From: Coturnix japonica
Taxonomy: Eukaryota; Chordata; Aves; Galliformes; Phasianidae
Assembly: GCF_001577835.2 (NCBI RefSeq)
Contig: NC_029532.1
Location: 4,984,512-5,048,511 of the forward strand
Direction of reading: 5' to 3'
DNA: 64,000 bases
Position numbers and translations under genes: made by a program. Under the pieces are notes generated by a model that was not told the DNA's origin, did not search any database, and saw only the letters and a list, made by a program, of their open reading frames with translations. This document shows positions 50,701-58,458 of this stretch, piece after piece. Position 1 is the stretch's first letter. Each line of letters opens with the position of its first letter.

Positions 50701-53700
50701 GCAATAGTCTGGTGTTAGGGATGAAGGGCCGAGCTGCTCTGAGCAACTTGTAAAGCATCCTGCATTTGGGGGTTATCCCTTCTCCCTGGATAGAATCAGT
50801 GCCCTCATAGTGTTTTCACATCACCCCTTAGCACCAGGTAATAAGTAAATAAAGCAATATAAACAGTGAAGCAGCCACCACATCTCTGCCTCTACAGGGG
50901 CAGGGCTGAGCTGATCACCTCCATCCAAGCCCCATCCATTTCTGCACTGCCAGGTCTCATCCCAGCACACATTGCCTGTGATGTGGAATCAAAGCACAGC
51001 TCAATCTTAATTTGTTTCATAGCTTAAGAGAATAGAGTTTGCCCCCAGTTCCTACCTTTGTGCAGGAAAGGAGATTCAGGTTGGGGTTTTGCAGCTGTTG
51101 TGGTCCCTTTATAGAGAGAATCTGGTCTCCTGCCTCCAGTCTGCCATTTGCATCCAGAGATATCCTTCCCACTGCAGCCCTGCAAAATGTAAAGTACTTC
51201 TTTAAATACCACAAGGGGCTCTGAATGGAACTCACCTGAACCTCAGGGAAAACACCTCATTAAAAAAAGGTGACCTGCTTGCAGGAGACACAATAACCCC
51301 GAGATGGGTAACAATCCCCAGGTGGGATACTCTGTCATTGCCTCTCTCCTCAGTTTTAGAAGCATGAAATAAATTCTTCCTTACTTAAAAGTCAGCTCAG
51401 ACAGATGTTAATATCCCCACCCCCCGGGTCCCTGTCCCATCACTGTGTTGTTTCACCTTCTAACATACACACTGTTTTTTCACCCTCTGAATTTCTGCTT
51501 CCCACCATAAGCAAGCATCATCAGACCTGCCTCTGAGCCCGCTGCCTCTGTGCCCATGAAAGAGGAGGAAAAAACAGGTACTTCCAGCCAGACTGATGTG
51601 TTCTCCCTTCTCCTCCATCCCTCTGCACACTGTGATAGCAGCCAGGCACGTAGACTAGAAGGGTAGATCTGAGTTGGGTTGACTCTGGGTTGTATGGATC
51701 TGGCACAAAGAGGCTTCCTTTGCCTGTTGTGATGCTTTCTGTGGTTGAAGCAGAGCTGTGCTCATGTTCTTGGGATGCTTTTGTGCCCATTGTGTGGTGA
51801 GAAGGGAAAGAAGTGGGTTCACCAACACAGGCTGCGGTCTCAGCATGGCGGGGTCTGCTGAAACAGGCAGAGCATTTACCCTCAGGAAGATGAATTAAGT
51901 GCCATCCTCCCTTTGCCTTCTGCAGTTTTGTTATTTCTAAGCCTTTCCCAGAGCCTGTCAAATCCGCCTTGCCATTTGTTACATTTTTCCCCCACATTCA
52001 AAATAAGCAAATTGAGCTTTCTTGGATTTTTTTTTTCCTCCAGTTTTCCTGCTCCCATTTTCCCTCTGGTTTGTAACCCAGTGGTGCCAATTCACACCTG
52101 GGACAAACAGAATCAATCTAAGCTTTGGTTTGGATTTTACCAACTCCCTGGTGCCGGACAAGCACATCCTATGCCCTTCTCTCCCAGATGGTCACGCACT
52201 TGGGGAAAGACAAGGGCTTCTCAAGGTCCTTCTGTATTTCTGCACTGTTTCAAACATCTCTTCCCCCAGTGTGTTTTTCTATAAAGACTGACTTTTTGGT
52301 TCACTTTCTGCTGCCTCACCAAGAGCCGGGGTTGCCACCAGAGCCATAGAAGCCCCAGCAGGAGCTGCCTGGTGCTCCCATTGGTGTGGAGCAGCTTTGG
52401 GTGAAGCATCTCTCTCTCCCACTCCCAAGATATAAAACTGTCCATTAATGTCACAGAGCTACAAGGGAGAAGTTCTCAAGATAATGAGCATTAATAATTT
52501 TCCTGGCTCTGCAAATGCGATGGAGTGGAGGTGTATGCGAATGACTAAAAAGCAAAATGCCTCCAGGGCTGTTTTTTATTGTGACTCTAATTAAACCCTT
52601 GCCAATTTGCACAGGGCTTTTTTCATATTCTCCTCTAACAGCATATTAATATCAATTGGTTTCCACTTTCCAGCTGAAAAGGACAATGTCTATCACCTTC
52701 TCTTAAAGCTCATCATTTAGGGAAATATATATATATATATATATATATTCTTTTTATTCTGCATTGTTTATGATCCCCTTGACGAGGCTGGGAAATCACA
52801 TTTCTCTCCTACTCGGGTTTGTCCTTTGAAACTTGGCAAGGATCAAGGAAATTTTTTTCCCTCCTCCTCCTTATGTTACCCAATTGGAGCCTGAAATTAA
52901 TAATGTGCCTTTGAAATTTGCATTCCTCGATTTGTTTTCTAGCAAACCTGAAGATTGTTACCACTATTGAGGAGACAGAGAGGGGTATGGAAGCCGTGGG
53001 GTTGAGAGCGTGCAGAGAAACCAAACTAGGGATCTATAAATGTCCTGCTGCTTTAATTTCCCTGCAGGGGCTTGCAAATTCTATAACTGCTATTTCCAAG
53101 GAAAGAGCAGAACCTGAAACAGGGCTGAGTTTACAGCAGACATGAGGACTTGGTGCCTCCAACACATAGGATACGTGTGCTATTCATCTGCAAACACACA
53201 GAACTAAAGCAGTGCTTTCAGAAGGGCTGAGAACCCACAGCTCAGTGCATTGCTTCCCTCCTGTCCTCTGCACTGCAGTGTGGGGATGTTAGCTGCCAAA
53301 TCCCACCAAGGCACAAAAACCCTCATGGCAACAGCCACAGGGCCAGGTTTTGTCCTCCAGCGCAATGCAAAGCTCCCAGCTGGTTTCCAGCTCTATTCCT
53401 AACACAGCTCTCTGTCTGATTGCTGCCAGGATACCCCGACCTGTCGGCGGCCGCCCCGCTGCAGGTGGGCTCTCCCCCAGCCAAGGTTGGGGCAGCAGAA
53501 GGTAGGAGACACACAGCTGAGCTGGGTCCTGCCAGCAAATCCCTGCTCCCACCTCTTTCCTTTGTAGCTCTGCATATCTTCTTTCCATGCATCTCTCTCT
53601 CTTCCTCCCACCTGGGAAAAGCCGAGGGTTTGTCTGTGCCCTACATGCAGCCAGTAATCTGGTGAGGCTGGATTGAGCCTCAGGGTTTAGTTGCATACAT

Positions 53701-56700
53701 GAAAGATGAGGATGATAAGTGGTAGAAGAGATTGTTCTCGGCTTGCTGCTGGGGTGAACAGAGAGGATCATGGAAATCCTGTTGTCTCCTGAGACCAGAA
53801 TAACTTTGTAAACAGATAGGCTTGTGTCGTTTATAGCATAGATGCCTTCTTACATATTTCCTTGCTTCAGGTCTCCCACTTGTCTGCCTACAGTAAGCTA
53901 TGAAGCTCCTGCTGGGAGCTCTGGGAGGCTGTTGGGGCTGGAGTGTCTCCTCCTCAGGGCTCCCGCTGGCACACACACTTCAGCAGTTGCTGGTGGTGCT
54001 CAGTGCCCTTTTCCAGCTGAGATGCCTGTAGCTATCACCCCCATAGACATCAGCATCCCTTCCAGTGCAGAATGTAACACCAGCTGGAGCTGGGCCAGGA
54101 CACAATTTAGCATCTGCTAATAGTCAATGGGCGGACAGAAAGTGCTGGAATTCAGGCTTCTTGGAACTGTTGTGCTTTTGAGCTTGTCTCTAACCACATA
54201 GAGAGAAAAAAAAAATGTATTTGAAATAGTAACAAGATAGGCCAACACCACTTGCATCAATGCCAGGTGATGCTGACAGCCTGTACTGAACAATGGGGAC
54301 TTCTGAGTCTTGGCAGCAGTCTGCTTCTCTCCATGCTTCATGCAATGCAATGACCACATGTCAACACTCACCTGTCCAGCAGCTCCCCTTAGGAGCAGCT
54401 TCTGTACTAGCAGACCAGTTTCCAGGGGATTCTGTCTCTTATACATGCCCCAGTGTATCCTCAACCAGACATGGCTCTACCCCAGATACCTGAATAGAGC
54501 TTCCAGTGTCCTTTCCTCACCTTTTAAAACAAGCAAGTGCAAGAGCTGTATTAAATCCAATGTTCTCTCTAACTGATGCCACCTCAAGCTATTCAGAGCC
54601 CAACAAAAGCAGCAGCACCTGAACCCAAGCTGAAGCCACCAGAACCCCCCAAGAATATTCGAGGTAAGGCCCTTTCCCAAAGATGGGGCAGGTCTGTTTT
54701 CTCCCTCATTGCTGGGGACAATGTGCCCGTCCTCAGCAAGCCCAACATTGTGCAATCCGTTCTCCCATTCATAGTTGAGATCAGCTCAGTTCTGCTCATC
54801 CCACCCCATGGAAGTCTTTCTGAAGGCTCTTTTGGGGTTGGCAGACGTGGGTGGGTGGGACAGACCAGAGAAACCAGGAGTCACTTTCCCTGCCCACCAT
54901 TCCTTGAGACATCATTTGCCTTTTGCACACTTGGATAACATGGAGGATACACTGGGGGTCCCATAAGCACCAGCTCAGCCACAGGCAGCTGTTTCTCCTG
55001 GTAGATCAGCCACTACCCAACCCAGCACAGCAGGTATGGGGGGCTCTGCAACTCCACCTCAGCACTCAGATGTATTTTATCATCTCATGTAGCAGCTCCG
55101 AAGAGCAAAGCAGGGCGCACAGCACAGTCTGCAGGCAAGAGGCATGGGAAGAAGTCAGGTAGGTGCTGGGATGGGCAAGCGGGCTGGAGCAGGCTGGGTT
55201 CTGCAGGATTCTGTGCTTTATACCACCTCTGTAGCTTTTGTGCTCTTAGATGTGATCCTAGTTGCTTTTTGAGGGTGGTGAGGGGCTGTCTGTATGGCCG
55301 TTATCAAAGCAAGGCCACAGACAGGAGCTCTTTAGACCTGTAGATTCTCAGCTTGGCCAAGTCAATCCCGTGTGTAACCAGGGGATGCGTGGAAGGCTCC
55401 TTCTGCCCAGCACTCAGCCCTAAGCATTGCAATACTGCCATGCATGGAATTTTTCATGCATCAAACTTTGAGGAGGGGAGAAGAAGAGGAGAAATTTAGC
55501 AGCTACCAGCTGTCTGGTGCAGAAATAGCTTTCAATGCTGCCAGCACGGTGTTCCTGACTTGGCTCATCATTGTTCTCATAGCAGAGATGCTCGTGGTAG
55601 TGTAGGACGCAAAGTGGTGCGAAGCACTGAGAAAAAGCCTGTCTTTGATTTTCCTTAAGCATCCTCAAAGAGCTCAAAACTCATCCGGCTCCAACCAGAC
55701 ACCGGCCCAGTGGCTCCTATTGAAACATATAAAGGTAAGAGGATGGGAGTGAGGAGCTCCAGGGCTCCCAGTCCTCACCAGAGCTGCAGCCTCAGACACA
55801 GAGAAGATGGGGAGGGTTTGCTCAATGTAAGATCACACACCTCGGGTGAAATACTGCTTGTGAACTGCAGCAGCAGAACCACATGAGCTGAAGTTCTTTG
55901 GAAATCAATCAGGCAGGCAGTGGTTGTTTCACAGAAGGTCTCAGCTCCTACTCAGGCAGCTGCAAACCATGGGGAAATCACTGCCATGCTCCATCCTCCT
56001 TGACATTCATTTCATTGGCATAATTCTATTCCTCCAGCCCTATGTGCATGCCTGCCCATCCTCCCCTGCCATCGCTCTGCCATGCTGGAATGTTTAACTT
56101 GGGAGCCTGGACCCAAACCCCTGATCTAAACCCCACTCCACCTATTCAGCACTGGAGAAGCTCAGACCTGCTCAACACCTTCCCTGCTCACGTTGTCCCC
56201 TACCAGCTGGCTGGGACACCTCCTGAGCAGGACGACTGTGCCACTGAGCATCCAGGAGCCTTCCTCTCCTCTTGTGTTGTCCTCTTCAACTCCCAGAAAG
56301 ATTCATTACCCTGAACACAGCACTACAGCACTGCAAGGAGCTCACTGTCCCACGTCACAGTAATAAAAAGCAAACACAAAAAGCAAATAATCAAGTTCTT
56401 CCAGCTAGAAATGAAACCTAAGTGGTTGTTTCTCAACACACACCCACAGCTGAGAAAGGTCAGCCCAGCACAGTGGGGACAGGAGCAACACTCTGCTCAG
56501 CAATGGGAGCCCTGTGCTATGCCAGGCAGCACTGGGTTACCTCCCCATGCCCATCTCACTTGGAAGAAGCCCACACAAGCCATGCAGCCTAGCACACACT
56601 CATTTTAAGCCATAACAAACTCAGACAGAACTGAGAGTCATCATGCTCCACAACAGGCATTGCCTGGGAAAGTACTACAGCAAAGATGATGCTGAAAAGG

Positions 56701-58458
56701 GACACATGAGGAACAGGCCAGAGAAGCAAGCAGAACTTACCTGCACTTGCAGCAGGTTCTGCTCATCCAGAGCTTTCCCATCACCTGCCAGCTCCTCCTT
56801 GTCACCACCAGGCAGGGCACAGTCTTCCCCAGGGCTCTGCATGCCCCTGCACAGCCCAATGCCTCTCCCTTCTCCCAAACATCCAGCTGGGCTCTACTGA
56901 TTAACAAGGCAGCTCTTTAATTAACACCTGACAGCGCTCCACAGCCCACTGGCTGCTCCTGTAATTACACATTTCCCCGAAGAGCTGTGTCCTGGGGCTG
57001 GTTCCTGCCTGTCCTTACCCTGCAGGGACAGACCACCCTGAGCAAAGACTTAAACCCAACCCCTGTGCAGCAGCATTGAGGTACGGCCCCCACTGTTTCC
57101 CCATGGCCCATCTCTCTCTTTCTCCTCCTCTCTGCAGACTGTGAGTGCTACGGCCACTCCAACCGCTGCAGCTACATCGACTTTCTGAACGTGGTGACCT
57201 GCGTGAGCTGCAAGCACAACACGCGGGGCCAGCACTGCCAGCACTGCCGCCTGGGCTTCTACCGCAACAGCTCGGCAGAGTTGGACGATGAGAATGTATG
57301 CATAGGTGAGCACTCATCTGCCTTGGGAGCTGCACTGGGCCTGGGACCTCATTGCTGTGAGATGGGCTTTGGTTCAGCCCGTTCTGAGGGCAACGTGTCC
57401 ACTGGGATGCTCTCAGAGTTCTGTTAGGGTCTTGCAATCCACCAAGCCCAAAATAATACATTTGGGCACTAAAGCTCAAATAATCTTTCCAATTGGGTTC
57501 AGATGCATTGCTGCATCCATGGTGAGGGTGGTCTCAGGCAGCCATGCACTCCCTCAAGGCCAGCCCTATCCCCAGCCCCTCCATAGGGACACAAGGGGAC
57601 ACAAAGCCTGCAGGCATGGTGAGCATTCACAGCATTGTCTTCATGGCCAGAATGTAACTGCAATCAGATCGGCTCCCTGCACGACCGCTGCAACGAGACC
57701 GGCTACTGTGAATGCAAGGAAGGAGCCACGGGGCCAAAGTGTGACGACTGCCTGCCCAACTACTACTGGAGACAGGGCTGCTTCCGTGAGTAGCTGGCAG
57801 CGCTGCGGGCAGCCACCCCGTCAGGGCATGGGGAGGTGGGAGGTGGGCATGGACATGGGGGGAGCTCCAATAAGGAGGGGTCTCGCATGAGAAAGGGATC
57901 TCCAATGTGGAGTTGGGTCTCAAATGAAGGAAGGGGTGTCCCACGAGGGGTGGCACTTCCAGAGAGGTTGAGATCTCCAACAAGGAGCATGACTCCTGCC
58001 CATCCCATGGCATGGAGTGAGCTTGGTCATTCCTCCTAAATCCAATACAGCTCTGAAGTCTGCAGCCCCATCTCTGTTCCTCTGGCACTGGGACCGGTCT
58101 CGTTCTGTAAGGGTTTGACAATGAAGCCCCTCAGAGCCAAAGCAAAAAACCAAAACCTTCCTGGTTTCTGCTGCAAGCCAAAGGGTTTCACACCCTGCAG
58201 TGTAACTCCCACCATCATCCCTCCTTCCCTACAGCCAACGTCTGTGACGACGAGCTCCTGCTCTGCCAGAACGGCGGCACCTGCTACCAGAACCAGCGCT
58301 GCATCTGCCCCGTGGGCTTCAAGGGGGTCCTGTGCCAGCAGTCACGGTGTGAAGCTGACAGAAAGGACTGTGATGGTGCCTCCAGCACACGGGCCGCCAT
58401 CAGCACCGTCGTCTTTGGTGTGCTGGGTCTGCAGCTGCGCGGCTGGGCCAACCTCTGA
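25464..58458 (+). CDS. NTNG2: Netrin-G2 (laminet-2), whole gene span from ATG to stop
   Basis: Netrin-G2 is a GPI-anchored cell-surface protein of axons and presynaptic sites. In mammals it pairs across the synapse with NGL-2 (LRRC4). Seven constitutive exons (213, 644, 173, 27, 168, 135 and 224 nt) join in one frame to 527 residues, against about 530 in human. The order is signal peptide (1-17), laminin N-terminal domain (about 18-286), LE1 (287-344), linker (345-353), LE2 (354-409), LE3 (410-454), EGF-like (about 457-491) and a C-terminal tail with a GPI signal. Long stretches match human netrin-G2 as I remember it, for example [22 protein letters not shown] and [14 protein letters not shown]-glycosylation motifs include NIT, NKS, NTT, NSS and NET. 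NTNG1 is the alternative; the opening [14 protein letters not shown] and the short linker favour NTNG2. Seven optional exons lie in the linker region and are listed separately. Confidence 0.95.
25905..26045 (-). mobile_element. CR1 LINE fragment, antisense
   Basis: The blocks GAATGGCTTGGGTTGGAGGG, CTTCCCACCAGCTTAGGCTGC and CCAGCCTGGCCTTGGGCACC are in the order of a reverse-complemented CR1 3' region. It is a 5'-truncated copy inside intron 2. Confidence 0.85.
29869..30008 (+). repeat. 35-bp tandem repeat, about four units
   Basis: Four head-to-tail units of about 34-36 bp each carry the core CTGCTGACTCATGGGATCC (one unit with GATTCATGG), followed by a variable GAACCCTGTGTGC part. The units differ at several sites, so the array is not recent. 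It lies within intron 2. Each unit contains TGACTCA, the AP-1 consensus, in at least three of four copies. Confidence 0.85.
34211..34282 (-). mobile_element. CR1 LINE tail fragment, antisense
   Basis: CATAGAATCATTAAGGTTGG followed by AGACCTCTCAGACCACCAAG and CCACCATGCCCACTGA is the reverse complement of a CR1 3' end, inside intron 2. Confidence 0.8.
36376..37019 (+). CDS. NTNG2: NTNG2 coding exon 2: bulk of the laminin N-terminal domain
   Basis: This 644-nt exon encodes residues 72-285 and the first two bases of Arg286. It carries nearly all of the laminin N-terminal (domain VI) fold that in netrin-Gs holds the NGL-binding face. Visible conserved segments include [76 protein letters not shown] and [19 protein letters not shown]. 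Two N-glycosylation sites sit close together (NIT and NKS). The acceptor is TTGTTCCAG; the donor GGCAG|GTAATG leaves phase 2. Codon GC content is far above the surrounding intron. Confidence 0.97.
38740..38780 (+). repeat. T-rich homopolymer
   Basis: The tract is T almost throughout, with a pure run of 28 T at its end. There is no adjoining SINE or LINE body to explain it as a poly(A) tail in reverse, though an antisense processed insertion cannot be excluded. Confidence 0.9.
39478..39535 (-). mobile_element. CR1 LINE tail fragment, antisense
   Basis: CATAGAATCATAGACTTTGG followed by GGAAAGGACTTTAGAGATCA is the reverse-complemented CR1 terminus. Only the last ~60 bp of the element are present. 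Confidence 0.85.
42344..42393 (+). repeat. A-rich low-complexity block
   Basis: GAAAAAAAAGAAAGAAATG-type sequence of about 50 bp within intron 3. No element body is recognised beside it. Confidence 0.8.
42772..42990 (-). mobile_element. CR1 LINE fragment, antisense
   Basis: AGAATCACAGAGTCATGAAG, then GGTTGGAAAAGACCTCTACA, CCCCATGGGTCTGAATCACC and GAAGAATTCTTCC follow the order of a reverse-complemented CR1 3' part. The far limit is uncertain. Confidence 0.7.
45344..45402 (-). mobile_element. CR1 LINE tail fragment, antisense
   Basis: ATCACAGAATGACCCGGGTT, followed by GGAAGGGACCTCAAGGATCA and TTCCAACCC, is a CR1 terminus in reverse, about 250 bp before the LE1 exon. Confidence 0.8.
45649..45821 (+). 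CDS. NTNG2: NTNG2 coding exon 3: first laminin-EGF module
   Basis: The 173-nt exon completes Arg286, encodes residues 287-343 and the first base of Cys344. It is a laminin-type EGF module rich in cysteine, with the pattern [28 protein letters not shown] and RAGSYLPLP, almost identical to human netrin-G2. NTT and NGS are possible N-glycosylation sites. The acceptor is CTTCTTCCAG and the donor is a consensus T|GTAAGT, leaving phase 1. Confidence 0.97.
45822..47412 (+). other. NTNG2: NTNG2 intron 4
   Basis: No extra exon or recognised repeat. A pyrimidine-rich stretch near 46.75-46.93 kb is low complexity and is why a 177-codon chance open frame appears there. Confidence 0.8.
47413..47439 (+). 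CDS. NTNG2: NTNG2 coding exon 4: 27-nt microexon (linker)
   Basis: This 27-nt exon completes Cys344 and encodes Ala-Ala-Ala-Gly-Ser-Ala-Phe-Gly and the first base of the next codon. The same CAAAGSAFG string occurs in human netrin-G2 as I remember it, between LE1 and LE2. The acceptor GTTTTTTTCCAG is strong; the donor is GGCA|GTAAGT. Both ends are phase 1. It marks the upstream border of the optional cassette region. Confidence 0.93.
47440..49282 (+). other. NTNG2: NTNG2 intron before the first cassette
   Basis: It contains an AT-dinucleotide block near 48.3 kb. I looked for further phase-1 symmetric exons and found none that convinced me. Confidence 0.7.
48306..48358 (+). repeat. AT dinucleotide repeat, imperfectly duplicated
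   Basis: Two blocks of alternating AT follow each other, each opening with TAGGATTATATATA, suggesting an internal duplication of about 31 bp. It lies within an intron. Confidence 0.85.
49283..49411 (+). CDS. NTNG2: NTNG2 optional exon A: threonine-rich mucin-like cassette (129 nt)
   Basis: Acceptor CTTTGATAG and donor CAG|GTGGGT bound a 129-nt phase-1/phase-1 exon. In the NTNG2 frame it adds 43 residues, opening T-F-E-R-P-Q-R-V and then dominated by threonine: 21 Thr and 3 Ser of 43, with scattered Pro and Lys and no Cys. Repeats of ACCACT and GCAAAAACC units show local tandem growth. Such composition predicts dense O-glycosylation and an extended stalk between LE1 and LE2. Use as an exon is inferred from splice signals and frame, without transcript evidence. 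Confidence 0.7.
49412..51511 (+). other. NTNG2: Intron between cassettes A and B
   Basis: No convincing exon or mobile element. Candidate AG...GT segments near 49.5, 49.8 and 50.9 kb close with stops in the required frame or lack donors. Confidence 0.6.
51512..51577 (+). CDS. NTNG2: NTNG2 optional exon B (66 nt)
   Basis: Acceptor CCCACCATAAG after a good pyrimidine tract and donor CAG|GTACTT (moderate) bound a 66-nt phase-1/phase-1 exon. It adds 22 residues, [12 protein letters not shown] followed by an acidic-basic end K-E-E-E-K-T. There are no cysteines and no predicted fold. It is a linker-type insert in the LE1-LE2 variable region. Confidence 0.6.
51578..52942 (+). other. NTNG2: Intron between cassettes B and C
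   Basis: It holds an AT dinucleotide repeat near 52.73 kb and a T-rich tract followed by a long open stretch near 52.04-52.29 kb, which I rejected as an exon because no suitable donor follows. Confidence 0.6.
52724..52749 (+). repeat. AT dinucleotide microsatellite
   Basis: Thirteen AT units in a row in an intron, about 190 bp before cassette C. Confidence 0.95.
52943..52984 (+). CDS. NTNG2: NTNG2 optional exon C (42 nt)
   Basis: A strong acceptor (GATTTGTTTTCTAG) and a weaker donor (AGGG|GTATGG) bound a 42-nt phase-1/phase-1 exon. It adds 14 residues, [14 protein letters not shown]. There are no cysteines. The weak donor suggests regulated, partial inclusion. It is the least certain member of the set because it is short, but length, phase and frame all fit. 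Confidence 0.5.
53430..53501 (+). CDS. NTNG2: NTNG2 optional exon D (72 nt)
   Basis: Acceptor GATTGCTGCCAG and donor GAAG|GTAGGA bound a 72-nt phase-1/phase-1 exon. It adds 24 residues, beginning [12 protein letters not shown] and ending K-V-G-A-A-E. It is rich in Ala, Pro and Gly, with no cysteine. It has several CpGs (CTGTCGGCGGCCGCC), unlike its flanks, which supports coding selection. An internal CAG|GTGGGC could act as a second donor giving a 36-nt form, also a multiple of three. Confidence 0.65.
53502..54588 (+). other. NTNG2: Intron between cassettes D and E
   Basis: No repeat recognised. A further possible 57-nt phase-1 exon at 54,017-54,073 is described in the findings. Confidence 0.55.
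54589..54663 (+). CDS. NTNG2: NTNG2 optional exon E: Pro/Lys-rich cassette (75 nt)
   Basis: An acceptor CACCTCAAG (weak pyrimidine tract) and a strong donor GAG|GTAAGG bound a 75-nt phase-1/phase-1 exon. It adds 25 residues, starting [12 protein letters not shown] and ending P-P-K-N-I-R. Proline makes up over a quarter, with Lys and Glu between. There are no cysteines. It probably forms an extended, unstructured linker. Confidence 0.65.
54664..55092 (+). other. NTNG2: Intron between cassettes E and F
   Basis: No exon or repeat recognised in this 429-bp intron. Confidence 0.6.
55093..55158 (+). CDS. NTNG2: NTNG2 optional exon F: strongly basic cassette (66 nt)
   Basis: Acceptor ATCTCATGTAG and strong donor CAG|GTAGGT bound a 66-nt phase-1/phase-1 exon. 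It adds 22 residues, opening A-A-P-K-S-K-A-G-R and ending G-K-R-H-G-K-K-S. Seven Lys/Arg plus one His and no acidic residue make it strongly basic. The KRHGKK cluster resembles heparin-binding consensus patterns; binding is inference. Confidence 0.65.
55159..55659 (+). other. NTNG2: Intron between cassettes F and G
   Basis: No exon or repeat recognised in this 501-bp intron. Confidence 0.6.
55660..55734 (+). CDS. NTNG2: NTNG2 optional exon G (75 nt)
   Basis: Acceptor GATTTTCCTTAAG and a consensus donor AAAG|GTAAGA bound a 75-nt phase-1/phase-1 exon. It adds 25 residues, opening [12 protein letters not shown] and ending P-I-E-T-Y-K. There are no cysteines. It is the last cassette before the constitutive LE2 exon, and has among the best splice sites of the set. 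Confidence 0.7.
55735..57137 (+). other. NTNG2: Intron between cassette G and the LE2 exon
   Basis: No convincing exon or mobile element in this 1.4-kb stretch. Confidence 0.65.
57138..57305 (+). CDS. NTNG2: NTNG2 coding exon: second laminin-EGF module
   Basis: The 168-nt exon encodes residues 354-408 of the short form plus split codons at both ends (phase 1 in, phase 1 out). Its cysteine pattern [28 protein letters not shown] and [15 protein letters not shown] is nearly identical to human netrin-G2 LE2. The acceptor is CTCTCTGCAG and the donor ATAG|GTGAGC. Joined to the microexon, the junction codon is Asn (A|AC); joined to any cassette it becomes Asp (G|AC). Confidence 0.97.
57306..57650 (+). 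other. NTNG2: NTNG2 intron between LE2 and LE3 exons
   Basis: A short 345-bp intron without recognised features. Confidence 0.85.
57651..57785 (+). CDS. NTNG2: NTNG2 coding exon: third laminin-EGF module
   Basis: The 135-nt exon encodes residues 410-453 plus split codons. Its pattern [31 protein letters not shown] and YYWRQGCF matches the third cysteine module of netrin-G2. NET is a possible glycosylation site. The acceptor is CATGGCCAG; the donor TTCC|GTGAGT leaves phase 1. Confidence 0.96.
57786..58234 (+). other. NTNG2: Last NTNG2 intron, with a degenerate minisatellite
   Basis: This 449-bp intron holds a purine-rich repeated pattern at about 57,863-57,990 (listed separately) and no other feature. 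Its acceptor is CCTTCCCTACAG. Confidence 0.85.
57863..57990 (+). repeat. Degenerate ~18-bp minisatellite
   Basis: About six or seven imperfect units of the form GGATCTCCAATGAGGAG or GGGTCTCGCATGAGAAA follow each other. Units vary in length and sequence, so the array is old. Confidence 0.6.
58235..58458 (+). CDS. NTNG2: NTNG2 last coding exon: EGF-like module and GPI-signal tail
   Basis: The exon completes Pro454 and encodes residues 455-527 and the TGA stop. The EGF-like part reads [24 protein letters not shown] and CQQSRC. It is followed by a short spacer ([14 protein letters not shown]) and a terminal hydrophobic stretch [13 protein letters not shown] ending R-G-W-A-N-L. In netrin-Gs this tail is replaced by a GPI anchor; the probable attachment site is a small residue in GASS. 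The hydrophobic part is short and has an Arg near the end, weaker than the leucine-rich human tail. Confidence 0.94.

Noticed and set aside
52044-52291. Possible further NTNG2 exon after TTTTTTTTTCCTCCAG
   Set aside because: The acceptor is good and the frame stays open, but no donor of matching phase was found and the translation is Phe/Leu-rich.
25464-58458. NTNG1 instead of NTNG2
   Set aside because: The signal peptide, the CAAAGSAFG linker and the details of LE2 and LE3 match netrin-G2 better from memory; a database alignment would settle it.
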